Source: Natronospirillum sp965602035 (GTDB lineage: Bacteria > Pseudomonadota > Gammaproteobacteria > Pseudomonadales > Natronospirillaceae). From it: a DNA stretch of 64,000 bases. A program made the position numbers and the translations under genes. The notes beneath the pieces are model-generated. The model searched no databases and was not told where the DNA came from. It saw nothing but the letters and a program-made list of their open reading frames with translations. The stretch spans positions 248,001 through 312,000 of the forward strand of contig OZ271919.1 in assembly GCA_965602035.1 (NCBI GenBank). The letters are read 5' to 3'. This document shows, piece by piece, positions 49,884 through 59,714 of the stretch; positions within the stretch are counted from its first letter, which is position 1, and each line of letters starts with the position of its first letter.

Positions 49884-52720
49884 CAGGTCTTCCTCGTTGG
49901 TGCACCAGACGTTGTCGTATAGGCGTCCGGCGTTCTCCGGTTGCTGCTCATGGATTCCAGTTTGCCCAGGTTCGCGAGAATCAGAAGCGTCGCACCGACG
50001 ACAGCGAGGTAGACCCCGGCATCGAACGCCATGGCTGTCGCAAGTTCAATATCACCGAGCAATGGAATATGGAAATGGCCATGCGCGCTGGTAAGGAAGG
50101 GCGCGCCGAAGAACCAGCTACCGAGACCGGTAAGGCCGGCCAGCAGTACACCGGAACCGACAATCGGGTGATAATCCCATTGCATGCGGGCGTTGGACCA
50201 GTGGAGGCCGTTGGCCAGGTATTGGAGAATGAGCGCGATTGCCGTAATCAGCCCGGCAATAAACCCGCCGCCGGGCAGGTTGTGACCGCGCAGGAAAATA
50301 TAGAGCGATACCATGAGTGCCAGGGGCAACAGCGGCATATTCAGAATCAACAGGAGCAGGGGGTGTTTGTCGCTGGCGACACTCCGGTTGGTCTGACGCG
50401 GATCAAACAGCCGCATACCGTCGAGCAGCCCGAAGATACCGATGGCGGCAATCGCCATGACCGTGATCTCACCGAACGTATCGAAGCCGCGGAAGTCGAC
50501 CAGAATCACATTGACAATATTATGGCCGCCGCCACCCGGCACGCTGTTATCGACGAAATAGCCGCTGATGGTGCTCTGTGGCCGCGTCATGACGGCGTAG
50601 GCAAGCAGGCCGACGCCTAGTCCGGACAATCCGGCAACGAGACCGTCTCTGGTCAGGTGAAAATAGCTGGAATCATGAGGGCTGCGGGCAGGCAGCAGAA
50701 ACAGGATAAGCATGAGTAACACAATGGTCACAATCTCCACTGCCAGCTGTGTCAGTGCGAGGTCCGGCGCCGACAGGCCATTGAACACCAGTGCCATACC
50801 CAGCCCGACAACACTCAGAAACATCAGAGCCGAAATGCGTTCGTGATGCCAGACCGCCACATACACGGCCGTACACATCATCAACAGCGCAATGGCCAGC
50901 GATGGCAGGTTTAACGGTGTCAGCGATCGCTCACCGGTCCACACTGAATAGCCCCAGAGTGCACTGCCCGCAACAATAACAGTGCCCAGCAGCAGCAGGC
51001 TGAGATAGTGCTGCAGTGACCCGTTTTCCAGTAATCGCGTGATCTGCCGCGATGGCTGAACGACCCGGTCGTGCAGTACGCGTTCAAAGACCTGCAGTGC
51101 ATCCGGTTTCGGGGCGCGAGACCAGACCGGCCAGAGTCGGGGCAGCCGCACATAGACGAGTATGCCCAGAACCATGGCAGCCGCGCTCATGAACAAGGGC
51201 AGGTTCCAGCCGTGCCACAGGGCGAGACTGTAGTAGGGCAGGTCCCCAACCAGCACCGAGGCGCCGGCGGCGGCGAGCATGGGGCCCACGATCAGGGCCG
51301 GCACGATGCCGATGACCAGACAGAGCGCCACCAGAACAAACACCGGAAGCCACAGGAAAAACGGGGCTTCATGGGGTTGCTGTGGCAGCTCTTTGCTTAC
51401 CGGGCCAAAGAAGACGCCGTGTATGAACCGAATCGAGTAGGCCACGGAGAAGATTTTCGCCACCAGAGCGACCAGCGGGATGACGGCACTCAGCGGGCCC
51501 CAGACCTGTTGACGAACCGCCTCGCCCAAAAACATTTCGGTACTCAGGAAACCGTTGAGCAGCGGCACACCAGCCATGGCACCCGCGGCGATGGTGCCCA
51601 GCACAAAGGTAATCGGCATGGCGCGCCTGAGCCCGGACAGGCGCTCGAGATCCCGGGTGCCTGTCTCGTGGTCGATGATGCCCACCGCCATGAACAGGGA
51701 CGCCTTGAACGCGGCGTGATTGATAATGTGGAATAGCCCTGCGATCACAGCCAGCCGCGTATCGAGCCCGAACAACAGCGTGACCAGTCCAAGGTGGCTG
51801 ATGGTTGAATAGGCCAGCAGTCCCTTGAGATCGCGCTGGAACAGGGCCAGCACGGCGCCCAGGGTCATGGTGATCAGACCGACCGCAGAGACGACGGTGA
51901 ACCAGAGTTCAGACCCGGCGATCGCGGGGTGCAGCCGGGCCATCAGGAACACACCGGCTTTCACCATGGTGGCCGAGTGAAGGTAACTGGAAACCGGCGT
52001 CGGTGCCGACATCGCATGCGGCAGCCAGAACTGGAACGGAAACTGTGCGGACTTGGTGAATATGCCGAGAAGAATCAGGGTGAGCATGACCGGGTACAGG
52101 CCATGTTCGCGGATTGTTTCACCCTGTGTAAGCACCGAAGACAGTTCATACGAACCGGTAATGTGCCCGAGTATCAGGACACCGGCCAGCAGACAGAGGC
52201 CGCCGGCGCCGGTCACCGCCAGGGCCATACGGGCCCCGCGGCGAGCCTCTGACTGATGGTGCCAGTAACTGATCAGCAGAAACGAACTGAGCGAGGTCAG
52301 TTCCCAGAACAGCACAAGCAGCAGCAGATTGCTGGCCGTCACCACACCCAGCATCGCGCCCATGAACAACAGCAATAGCGCGTAGAAGCGGCCCAAATCG
52401 TCACGGGCCGCCAGATAGTACCGACCGTACAGAATCACCAGCAGCCCGATGGACAGTATCAGCAGGCAGAACAGGAACGCCAGCCCGTCAAGCCTGAAGG
52501 ACAGGGCGAGGCCCAGCTGGGGAATCCAGGGCAGAGAGAAAGCGATGACTTCACCGGCAAACACGGCCGGCGCCTGCTCGATCAGCGCCAGCAGTGCCCA
52601 GAAAGGCGGCAGGGCAGTCGCCCACGCACAGGCCGAGCGGCCGTAACGGATGAAGCCAAGAGGCATCAGTACGCCGATAAACGGCAGTGTAATGATGAGC
52701 GCCAGCAGCATGTCTGACAT
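49883..52720 (-). CDS. mrpA: Na+/H+ antiporter fused subunits MrpA and MrpB
   Basis: 945 residues. The first ~770 are MrpA, the NuoL-like pump with the MFWELTSLSSFLLI-type segment (ELTSLSSFLLISYWHHQSEARRGARMALAV), KSAQFPFQFWLPHAMSAPTPVSSYLHSATMVKAG and the long C-terminal MbhD-like part (ALTQLAVEIVTIVLLMLIL). The last ~160 (SDKHPLLLLILNMPLLPLALMVSLYIFLRGHNLPGGGFIAGL) are MrpB joined on. Fused AB is a known variant. This is the first gene of the operon. Confidence 0.93.
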   Translation of the reverse strand: MSDMLLALIITLPFIGVLMPLGFIRYGRSACAWATALPPFWALLALIEQAPAVFAGEVIAFSLPWIPQLGLALSFRLDGLAFLFCLLILSIGLLVILYGRYYLAARDDLGRFYALLLLFMGAMLGVVTASNLLLLVLFWELTSLSSFLLISYWHHQSEARRGARMALAVTGAGGLCLLAGVLILGHITGSYELSSVLTQGETIREHGLYPVMLTLILLGIFTKSAQFPFQFWLPHAMSAPTPVSSYLHSATMVKAGVFLMARLHPAIAGSELWFTVVSAVGLITMTLGAVLALFQRDLKGLLAYSTISHLGLVTLLFGLDTRLAVIAGLFHIINHAAFKASLFMAVGIIDHETGTRDLERLSGLRRAMPITFVLGTIAAGAMAGVPLLNGFLSTEMFLGEAVRQQVWGPLSAVIPLVALVAKIFSVAYSIRFIHGVFFGPVSKELPQQPHEAPFFLWLPVFVLVALCLVIGIVPALIVGPMLAAAGASVLVGDLPYYSLALWHGWNLPLFMSAAAMVLGILVYVRLPRLWPVWSRAPKPDALQVFERVLHDRVVQPSRQITRLLENGSLQHYLSLLLLGTVIVAGSALWGYSVWTGERSLTPLNLPSLAIALLMMCTAVYVAVWHHERISALMFLSVVGLGMALVFNGLSAPDLALTQLAVEIVTIVLLMLILFLLPARSPHDSSYFHLTRDGLVAGLSGLGVGLLAYAVMTRPQSTISGYFVDNSVPGGGGHNIVNVILVDFRGFDTFGEITVMAIAAIGIFGLLDGMRLFDPRQTNRSVASDKHPLLLLILNMPLLPLALMVSLYIFLRGHNLPGGGFIAGLITAIALILQYLANGLHWSNARMQWDYHPIVGSGVLLAGLTGLGSWFFGAPFLTSAHGHFHIPLLGDIELATAMAFDAGVYLAVVGATLLILANLGKLESMSSNRRTPDAYTTTSGAPTRKT

Positions 52721-52773
52721 CCCTGGTCAGTGCGGGTGAATCCAGCCCGTGAGTATAGCGGGAAAGGGTCTGG

Positions 52774-53673
52774 ATGTTGACCGGAGATCGCGACCTATAT
52801 CACCAATCCGGGGATATCGGGCAGTGGCGCCATTTAAAAATGGCGCCAAATCGTTCAGAATCCGCACTGGTTTCTGGACAGGCGGTAGGGCGTTTCATGG
52901 TGCTGGCAATTCTGATTGGTGGCCTGCTGGGGTCTGCGATTGCAGGTCCGATCGGTTTCATCGCCGGTGCGGCTCTGTCAGGCACACTGGCCTGGTTTGC
53001 CAATCGGCAGGCTCGCAGGCGCCTTGGAGAGATCCAGCACCGGTTTCTGGACGGCGTGTTTGTTGTGATGGGCGCACTGTGCAAGGCAGACGGGCGCGTC
53101 ACCGAACACGAGATTCGCACTGCGGAAACCTTCTTTGACCGGTTCAGGCTCAACGACGCCCAGCGACAGCGCGCCAAAGAGCAGTTCAATCGCGGTAAAC
53201 AGGCCGGTTTTGATCTCGATGCGGAGCTCGCCTCATTGCGGCGGGTGATCGGCATGCAGCCCATGCTGCTGCAGACCTTTCTGCAGTGCCAGGTGGCCGC
53301 TGTTGCTGCCGATGGCAAGGTGTCCGGGCCGGAGCACGAGATGCTCGTGCGCATCGCCCGTGGGCTGGGGCTGCCGGAGGGTCAGGTGGCACAGTTGGAG
53401 GCGCTGCTCAGAGGAGCGGCGGCCGGCGCCACAGGCAGTGGCCAGACCAGCGAGCAGCAACTGCAGGACGCCTACCAGGCACTGGGCGTTTCGGCGGATG
53501 ATTCCGATGCGTCCATCAAGAAAGCCTACCGTAAGCTGATGAGCGAGAACCACCCGGACAAGCTCAAGGCGCGCGGCATGTCCGAAAGCATGCGTGAGAT
53601 GGCCGAAGAGCGGACCGCTGAAATCAGTCACGCTTATGACGTTATCAAGGCGGCACGCAAGGAAGCTGCCTGA
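52774..53673 (+). CDS. djlA: DnaJ-like membrane protein DjlA
   Basis: 299 residues from ATG 52774 (AAGGG five bases upstream). Later starts are possible: ATG 52840 lies within a palindrome, and ATG 52897, with TAGGG six bases before, would begin at the membrane helix as in E. coli DjlA. Features: one hydrophobic region (about 41-75), LAWFANRQ, a TerB-like helical domain with FVVMGALCKADGRVTEHEI and AAVAADGKVSGPEHEMLVRIARGLGL, and a C-terminal J domain with the HPD motif (ENHPDKLKARG). It works as a DnaK co-chaperone at the inner membrane. Confidence 0.88.
   Translation: MLTGDRDLYHQSGDIGQWRHLKMAPNRSESALVSGQAVGRFMVLAILIGGLLGSAIAGPIGFIAGAALSGTLAWFANRQARRRLGEIQHRFLDGVFVVMGALCKADGRVTEHEIRTAETFFDRFRLNDAQRQRAKEQFNRGKQAGFDLDAELASLRRVIGMQPMLLQTFLQCQVAAVAADGKVSGPEHEMLVRIARGLGLPEGQVAQLEALLRGAAAGATGSGQTSEQQLQDAYQALGVSADDSDASIKKAYRKLMSENHPDKLKARGMSESMREMAEERTAEISHAYDVIKAARKEAA
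52825..52848. repeat. 24-base palindrome over the djlA 5' region
   Basis: TGGCGCCATTT (52825-52835) and its exact complement AAATGGCGCCA (52838-52848) are separated by AA. It sits just before or in the djlA N-terminal codons. It could be an operator or an RNA hairpin in the leader if the start is at 52897. Confidence 0.85.
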
Positions 53674-53712
53674 TCAGCCCGATCCGCCGCTGGCCCCCGC
53701 CAGTTTCTCTGC

Positions 53713-53718
53713 TATAGT
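53713..53718 (+). promoter_or_regulatory. Possible -10 box before the EAL protein gene
   Basis: TATAGT at 53713-53718, 39 bases before the GTG at 53758; the region 17 bases upstream (TGGCCC) is a weak -35. Only a candidate. Confidence 0.3.
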
Positions 53719-53757
53719 CGGCACCAGTAATCGGCCAATCTGACAGGGATACGCAGG

Positions 53758-56340
53758 GTGCGGCAAAGACGCCTCTTACACGGAGTCCGGCTGATACTGA
53801 TCAGCCTGCTGGTACCGCTGGTGCAGGCGGACGGTAATGCCGGTTGGCGGCTGCAGCCGGGTGATGAGCCCGTGCCACTGGGTGCTGCGCCCTTTATTTC
53901 ACAGGATGCGCCAGCCCCGGTCAGTAACGCAGCGCTGTCGGGAATCGGGCGGCAGTTAGCCGGACAGATCGCCGATGGGCCCGCGGTATCGGTGGGTCAT
54001 CCACCCGGGCTCAGTGATGCGGCCATCTGGCAACTATTTGAGCTCCAGGCTCCGCCCGGCGAACCACTGCCGGCCCCGCTCTACCTCAGCTACGACAATC
54101 ATTTTCTGTCGCATATTCAGGCGTTCCTGCTGGATGAATCGTTTGCGCCGATTGCGGCTGCGATGGGCGGTGCACTGGCACCGCAGACCTATAACAAACG
54201 TGCGGTCAACCGGACATTGCTGCGTCTGGACCCGGGCAACGCGCAGCGTCGCTATTTGCTGGTACGCCGTGTTGGTAACACGCCGCTCGGTACGGCCATG
54301 TCCCTGCACACGGAAGCGTCGGTAGATCCCTACCGGGAACGCCAGAGCGCCCAATACTGGGCGGTCATGTGCGTGCTTCTGGTTACGTTTCTGTTCAGTG
54401 CGTCGCTGCTTTATACCGACCCGGGGTCCGCATACCGTTGGTTGCTCGGCTACTATGCCCTTGCCCTCGTTTTTTTCGCCGTGCTCGAGGGGTACGGCCA
54501 TCTGCTTCTGCCACCGGCACTGTTCCGACTGCTCAGCCAGCAGGTCATGACTATGAACTGGCTGTTCCTCTGGCTGCTGTATTCGTTCAGCCATTCGTTT
54601 CTCTCGTTTCGGGCACTCGCCGGTCGGCAACCGGAAGGGGCCGTCAATCCGTCACCCTTTCTGCGTCCGTGGTTCTGGCATCTCCAGCGCCGTCTGGGAC
54701 CGCTGCTTCTCATTCTGGCCGGGCTGTCGGTGGTGGTTCCGCAGGCAGTGTCGCTGGTCGCTTTTTCGGTCGTCTCTCTGCTGGCGTTCGCGCTGGTGGT
54801 GGGTCGCGCCGGTACATCAGTGCGCCGTGGTTACTGGCCGGCCTGGTTGCTGCTGGCCGCCATCACAATCCAGGCCTTCGGGGCGGTCGTCGGCACTGGG
54901 CGCTATCTTGAACTGATGCCGGCCACCTGGTTTACCCATCATGCCTATCTGATAGCAACACTGAGTACCATGGGGCTGTTGTCGTTCAGCGTGGCTGTTC
55001 GGTTGCGTTATCTGGAGGGGCTGCAGTGGCGACTGGAACGCACAGACGACCTGACCGGCTATCCCAATCAGACGTATGTGCAGGAAAACCTGTCGACCCT
55101 CTGGCAGTCCCGGTTGCGTTCGGGCAAGGTGATGGCCCTGGTCATGGTAAAAGTGAAGGGGCTTGGTGCGCTGGCGGCCTCCATGGGGCCCCGGGCGGTG
55201 CAGGCGGTCAGCCAGTCACTGCTTGCCGAATTCAACCCGGTGTTGCAGCGACAGTTGCCGGCGCTGGAATTTCCCGAATTCCGGGGGCATTACCTGGCCC
55301 TGGTTGCGCGCGATGAAGCGGTATTCCTGCTGGACTCGGGGGATGAAATCGCTCCCTTTGATATCACCCGGCTGGCCCCGTATACCCGCACGTCGATCCG
55401 CTATCAACGCAACCGGGTTACTGTGCACAGTCGCTTTGGCGTTTATTGCGCGGATACGCCCGATGAATCGCTCGATCAGGCCCTGCGCAAAGTGAGTGCG
55501 GCACTGGTCGGAACGCGGGGTACCGGCTCTGATGTGGTGGAATATACCGCAGAGATGGACCAGAGGTTTCTGCGCCGGAGCTGGCTGAATCAGGCGCTTC
55601 AGACTGCTCTGGAGAGCGATAGCATAGAAACCTGGGTGCAACCACAGTATGATCTGAACACTGCTCGGGTCGTGGGAGCGGAATTGCTGGCCCGTTGGCA
55701 CCATGAGACCGCCGGAACGATCAGCCCCGATGAGTTTGTTCCGGTGGCGGAGCGGACCGGCCAGATATTCCAGTTATCGCGCCTGATGCTCAAGCGTGCG
55801 TTTGCCTGGCTGAGCCGGCATGATGATTGGCAGCACGGGCTTTCCGTGAACATATCCGCAGCGGACCTGGAAAACCCGGAGTTACTGCCGTTACTGGTTT
55901 CATTGAGCGAGCAATACAGCGTGCCCAGCCGGTCCATTACGCTGGAAATCACGGAGTCTGCAATCATGAAAAACCGTGAGAGAAGTCTCGCCGCCGTGGA
56001 AACGCTCAAAGGGGCCGGCTTCCGTTTCTCGATAGACGATTTCGGGACCGGCTATTCGTCACTGGCGTATCTGAGCCGCATCCGGCCGGACGAAATCAAG
56101 ATCGACCGTGAATTCATCGGCAACTGTGATACGTCACAGATCAGTCGGTCGATTGTGCATTCGGTGCTGCAACTGGCCCGCAGCCTCAATGCAGGAACCA
56201 TCGCTGAAGGCGTGGAGACCGACGCGCAGCGGCTGACGCTGAGCCGTGCAGGGTGTCGGTGTGCACAGGGGTATTTCTGGAGCGCGGCGGTGCCGCTGGA
56301 CAGTGACTGGCACCAGCCGGTGCCCGACAAGAGGAGTTGA
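53758..56340 (+). CDS. 7TMR-DISM EAL-domain protein with degenerate GGDEF
   Basis: 860 residues starting at GTG 53758, with AGGGA upstream. Signal peptide (about 1-25), a periplasmic beta-domain (about 25-195) and about seven helices (about 198-420, 7TMR-DISM type). The GGDEF domain (about 430-600) is degenerate: where GGDEF should be the sequence reads ARDEAV. The EAL domain (about 615-855) has AELLARW in place of EALLRW, VNISA, EITES, IDDFGTGYSS, KIDREF and AEGVET, so a phosphodiesterase is likely while cyclase activity is not. It precedes the GGDEF gene by nine bases. Confidence 0.9.
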   Translation: MRQRRLLHGVRLILISLLVPLVQADGNAGWRLQPGDEPVPLGAAPFISQDAPAPVSNAALSGIGRQLAGQIADGPAVSVGHPPGLSDAAIWQLFELQAPPGEPLPAPLYLSYDNHFLSHIQAFLLDESFAPIAAAMGGALAPQTYNKRAVNRTLLRLDPGNAQRRYLLVRRVGNTPLGTAMSLHTEASVDPYRERQSAQYWAVMCVLLVTFLFSASLLYTDPGSAYRWLLGYYALALVFFAVLEGYGHLLLPPALFRLLSQQVMTMNWLFLWLLYSFSHSFLSFRALAGRQPEGAVNPSPFLRPWFWHLQRRLGPLLLILAGLSVVVPQAVSLVAFSVVSLLAFALVVGRAGTSVRRGYWPAWLLLAAITIQAFGAVVGTGRYLELMPATWFTHHAYLIATLSTMGLLSFSVAVRLRYLEGLQWRLERTDDLTGYPNQTYVQENLSTLWQSRLRSGKVMALVMVKVKGLGALAASMGPRAVQAVSQSLLAEFNPVLQRQLPALEFPEFRGHYLALVARDEAVFLLDSGDEIAPFDITRLAPYTRTSIRYQRNRVTVHSRFGVYCADTPDESLDQALRKVSAALVGTRGTGSDVVEYTAEMDQRFLRRSWLNQALQTALESDSIETWVQPQYDLNTARVVGAELLARWHHETAGTISPDEFVPVAERTGQIFQLSRLMLKRAFAWLSRHDDWQHGLSVNISAADLENPELLPLLVSLSEQYSVPSRSITLEITESAIMKNRERSLAAVETLKGAGFRFSIDDFGTGYSSLAYLSRIRPDEIKIDREFIGNCDTSQISRSIVHSVLQLARSLNAGTIAEGVETDAQRLTLSRAGCRCAQGYFWSAAVPLDSDWHQPVPDKRS

Positions 56341-56349
56341 CCACAGAAC

Positions 56350-58437
56350 GTGAGGGCAATGATCCGTAGTCTCATGCTGATGGTCGCGATGGCCTGCCCG
56401 GTGTCGGGAAACGCCGGCATCGCCGACACTGCCAGTCGATGGGTGCTCCCAGCGGGTGCCGAGGCGTTGAGTGACACATTGACGGCACCGGATGCGGTGT
56501 CGGCCCTGACGTTACGCCCGGGGGATCCACCGGCGCGCACGGGCGGTGAAGCCTGGCACGAACTGACCTTCCAGTTGGCAGCTCCATCGACGATCGTACT
56601 CGATTTCCGCAACAGTTCAGTAATCGCCCGGTTCGATCACTGGGTACTCGACTCGAACAACTCTGTCGTCGCCACATTCACGGGCGGCCTCTCCGAGCCA
56701 TCAGTGGATGATTACCTGCTGCGCCATGCCCGTGAGCTGACCCTGCCAGCGGGTGAGTACCGGGTACTGTCACGACTGGACAGCCCCTTCTTCCTCGCTC
56801 GCCCCGAGCCCTATATCGTAGACCAGTCCGATTATTCAGCGGCGAGCCGCTACCCGACGCTCTTCGTGCTGGCCGGCCTGGGTATATTTATCGCCCTTAG
56901 CTTCTACTATACGGCGATGGGCGTGTGGCGCCGGTCCGCGGCCGATCTGCTTTACGTGGCGTTCATTCTCGGCAACCTCATTTACAACGCCAGTGCCCTG
57001 CTGGTGTTTAAAACGCTCGCCGGTTCAACCTGGTTCTATGCCATCAGCGTACCGATCCTGATCTCCAATGTGGTCTACGTCGCGTTCGTGATGTCACTCC
57101 TCCGGATCAACCGGATTGATCATCCTGCGTTGTATCGGTTGGGTGTGAGCGTGGCCCTGCTGTTGGTACTGGGCTGGCCGCTGGCAATGGCGGAGCCTGC
57201 GTGGTCACTCGAGATTTGCCGCTATGGCGTGGCGCTGTTTGCAGTTTATGGCCTGATAGCGGGTGTCACACGGTCTCTGCAGGGTGATTCGGTCGCCCGA
57301 TGGTATCTGGTGGCCAACCTGTCTTTCTTTGTTCCGGCCATGGTGGCGATCTCACTGCGTGACATGCCGCTCGGCGATGTGGTGCTGATCGAGCACCTGG
57401 GCCTGCTGGCGGTGCTGCTTGAAGTCCTGCTGCTTTCACTGGTGATGTCGTATCAGGTAGGCCTAATGCAACGGGACCGGGAGCACCAGATCCGCCGTCT
57501 GGAGCAGGCCCGCTTGCTGGACGATCTGGCGCGCCAGGTGCCGGGCGTGGTTTTCCGGTTGCAGAAGGATCCGGATGATCGCTTCAGCGCGGGTTTCGTC
57601 AGCCCCGGCATTCAGGATCTGTTTGCGCTGACACCGGAGTCGGCGATGTCTGATCTGATGCGAGTCGTCGAACGTGTTCATCCCGAGGATCGCGGCAGTC
57701 TGCATCGATCGCTGATGCTGTCGGCCCAGTACATGGAACCCTGGCAATTCGAATTCCGTGTCTGCCTGCCCGGTGCGGAGGCTCCTGTCTGGCGTTCGGT
57801 AACGGCGCACCCGGAACGGCAGGGCGATGGCGAGGTGGTGTGGTATGGCTTTGTCGCCGACGTCACTGCGCGCCGCGAGGCCGAGAAGGGTGTCCGGGAA
57901 CAGGCGGAACATGATCCGTTGACCGGGGCGCTGAATCGCAATGGGCTCAACGATTTTCTGGAACACGAAGTCCTGCGCTGCGCTCAGAATAACGAGCGTG
58001 AACTGGCGGTGCTATTTCTGGACCTCGATAACTTTAAACCGATCAATGACCGTTTCGGTCATGCGGTTGGTGACCAGGTGCTGCAGGAAACAGCCCGCCG
58101 CCTCATGGAAACAGTGCGGGAATCAGACCGTGTGGCCCGGTTCGGTGGCGACGAGTTTGTGGTAGTGCTTAACCCGGTCAAGGGCGCCGGTGCGGCACTT
58201 GCCGTGGCCGGCAAAGTCCGCCAGGCCTTGTTGCAGCCGTTTGCGGCGGGTGACTTTGCTGGAACGGTGTCCGTGTCCATTGGCATTGCCTTGTGCCCCG
58301 ATCATGCAGAGACTCCCTCTGCACTGCTGGAGACGGCCGACCAGGCCATGTACGCCGCCAAACGAGAGGGCCGTGACCGGATCGTGGCGGCCGGAACGCC
58401 AATGGAGAATGCGGCTTCGCCGCTGGATACCCCCTGA
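56350..58437 (+). CDS. 7TMR-DISM PAS-GGDEF diguanylate cyclase
   Basis: 695 residues from GTG 56350 (ATG 56359 also possible). A short signal peptide, periplasmic domain (about 25-170), seven helices (about 175-385), PAS (about 395-515) and a GGDEF domain (about 530-690) with intact RFGGDEF. An I-site R-x-x-D (RESD) lies five residues before it, predicting product inhibition. With the upstream EAL protein it forms a two-gene set of opposite activities with the same receptor layout. Confidence 0.92.
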   Translation: MRAMIRSLMLMVAMACPVSGNAGIADTASRWVLPAGAEALSDTLTAPDAVSALTLRPGDPPARTGGEAWHELTFQLAAPSTIVLDFRNSSVIARFDHWVLDSNNSVVATFTGGLSEPSVDDYLLRHARELTLPAGEYRVLSRLDSPFFLARPEPYIVDQSDYSAASRYPTLFVLAGLGIFIALSFYYTAMGVWRRSAADLLYVAFILGNLIYNASALLVFKTLAGSTWFYAISVPILISNVVYVAFVMSLLRINRIDHPALYRLGVSVALLLVLGWPLAMAEPAWSLEICRYGVALFAVYGLIAGVTRSLQGDSVARWYLVANLSFFVPAMVAISLRDMPLGDVVLIEHLGLLAVLLEVLLLSLVMSYQVGLMQRDREHQIRRLEQARLLDDLARQVPGVVFRLQKDPDDRFSAGFVSPGIQDLFALTPESAMSDLMRVVERVHPEDRGSLHRSLMLSAQYMEPWQFEFRVCLPGAEAPVWRSVTAHPERQGDGEVVWYGFVADVTARREAEKGVREQAEHDPLTGALNRNGLNDFLEHEVLRCAQNNERELAVLFLDLDNFKPINDRFGHAVGDQVLQETARRLMETVRESDRVARFGGDEFVVVLNPVKGAGAALAVAGKVRQALLQPFAAGDFAGTVSVSIGIALCPDHAETPSALLETADQAMYAAKREGRDRIVAAGTPMENAASPLDTP

Positions 58438-58447
58438 TTCAGGCGGC

Positions 58448-59071
58448 TCAGGGCTGTCGGCGGAGTGCCCGGCGCCGCACCAGTGGCGTTGTGGCGATGC
58501 CCAGAACAAAACCGGTGACCAGCCCACCGACGTGGGCTGCATTGTCAATCATCGGTACCGTGAATCCGAGTGCCAGATTGATGCCGACGAACACAACGGT
58601 CCCCTTGAGAAACTGGCTCCGGAATCCCGGCCGGAACAGTTGGCGGCTGAGGAGCAGCGCCAGAAAAAAGCCGTAAAGCCCGAATATGGCCCCTGAGGCG
58701 CCCACGCTCACAACGCCGAAATTGAACAGCAGGCTGGTGGTGCTCGCCGCCGCGCCAGTGATCAGATAAAGCGTCAGAAACCAGGCTTTCCCCAGCAGTG
58801 GTTCCAGAAATATTCCAATGTTGCCCAGAATGATGGCGTTGAAAAACAGATGCAGCAGCCCGCCGTGCAGATAGATGCTGGTCAGCAGGCGCCACCATTC
58901 GCCATCGGCCGTCCAGGGGCCGTAATTGGCGCCATAAATGGCCAGTGTTTCGGCGGGGAACCAGAGAACCTGCCCGGTTATCAGGGCAAGGGCCAGAAAT
59001 ATTGCCGTGTTCACGTAGATTGTCCACGGCGTGATCACGTAGCCGGGTCGCGGCCTGAACATTGGGTTCAT
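58448..59071 (-). CDS. Rhomboid-family intramembrane serine protease
   Basis: 207 residues, six or seven helices. The catalytic Ser is in VGASGAIFGLYGFF and the His in NAAHVGGLVTGFVLG. SIYLHGGLLHLFFNAIIL is the conserved second helix (HLFFN). The start overlaps the SGNH-hydrolase stop (ATGA). Natural substrate not known. Confidence 0.9.
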   Translation of the reverse strand: MNPMFRPRPGYVITPWTIYVNTAIFLALALITGQVLWFPAETLAIYGANYGPWTADGEWWRLLTSIYLHGGLLHLFFNAIILGNIGIFLEPLLGKAWFLTLYLITGAAASTTSLLFNFGVVSVGASGAIFGLYGFFLALLLSRQLFRPGFRSQFLKGTVVFVGINLALGFTVPMIDNAAHVGGLVTGFVLGIATTPLVRRRALRRQP

Positions 59072-59697
59072 AGGAGGCTGCGCACCTTGTCGGCCACGAC
59101 CTCCCCCAACAGGCGATGAGCTCCGGCTTCGAGATGGATGCCGTCAACATTGCTGGCTACGATAAAGTCTCCCGCATCCAGCCAGGGTACATTTTTTTCG
59201 ACGGCCATGCGGGCAAATGCCTGGGGCAATTGTTGAGAGCGTTCGGGGGCCCCGGCAAAATGCCAGCCTGTGCGCTGAATAGCCGTTACCTTCGGCGGGC
59301 ATATTACCAGCATGGGCAGGTCCGGGCGGTCACAGCCACGCGCCATTTCCACAAGCGTGCCCACGTTGTTGGCAATCTGCCCGGCAGTGGCGTTGAACCG
59401 TGTTTTCAGGTCGTTGGTACCCAGCATAAAAATCACCAGGTCAACCGGTGCCGATACACCAAGCGCGACCGGTAGATGCGGGCGACCGTTCAGGTGGGCG
59501 CCCTGCACCGGGTCGTCGTAGGCGGTGGTTCGGCCGCAGAGTCCGTTCTCATGAATCAGGTAGTCTGGTCCCAGCAGCTCGGCAACAATTCCGGGCCACC
59601 GAACGTCACGGCCATAACGGCGCGCCGGCGCGTCCGGTTGCGCGTTCGGTATGCAGCCCCAGGTGTTGGAGTCGCCATAACAAAGTACGACAGGCAT
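59068..59697 (-). CDS. SGNH/GDSL-family hydrolase
   Basis: 209 residues. Block I CYGDSNTWG (nucleophile Ser), block II-III ENGLCGRTT and MLGTNDLKTRF, and block V DGIHLEAGAH (Asp-x-x-His) are intact. Family members hydrolyse esters and carbohydrate acetyl groups. It has no signal peptide, so is probably cytoplasmic. It pairs with the rhomboid gene. Confidence 0.88.
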   Translation of the reverse strand: MPVVLCYGDSNTWGCIPNAQPDAPARRYGRDVRWPGIVAELLGPDYLIHENGLCGRTTAYDDPVQGAHLNGRPHLPVALGVSAPVDLVIFMLGTNDLKTRFNATAGQIANNVGTLVEMARGCDRPDLPMLVICPPKVTAIQRTGWHFAGAPERSQQLPQAFARMAVEKNVPWLDAGDFIVASNVDGIHLEAGAHRLLGEVVADKVRSLL

Positions 59698-59714
59698 CGT
59701 TTCTCCGTGCTCGC

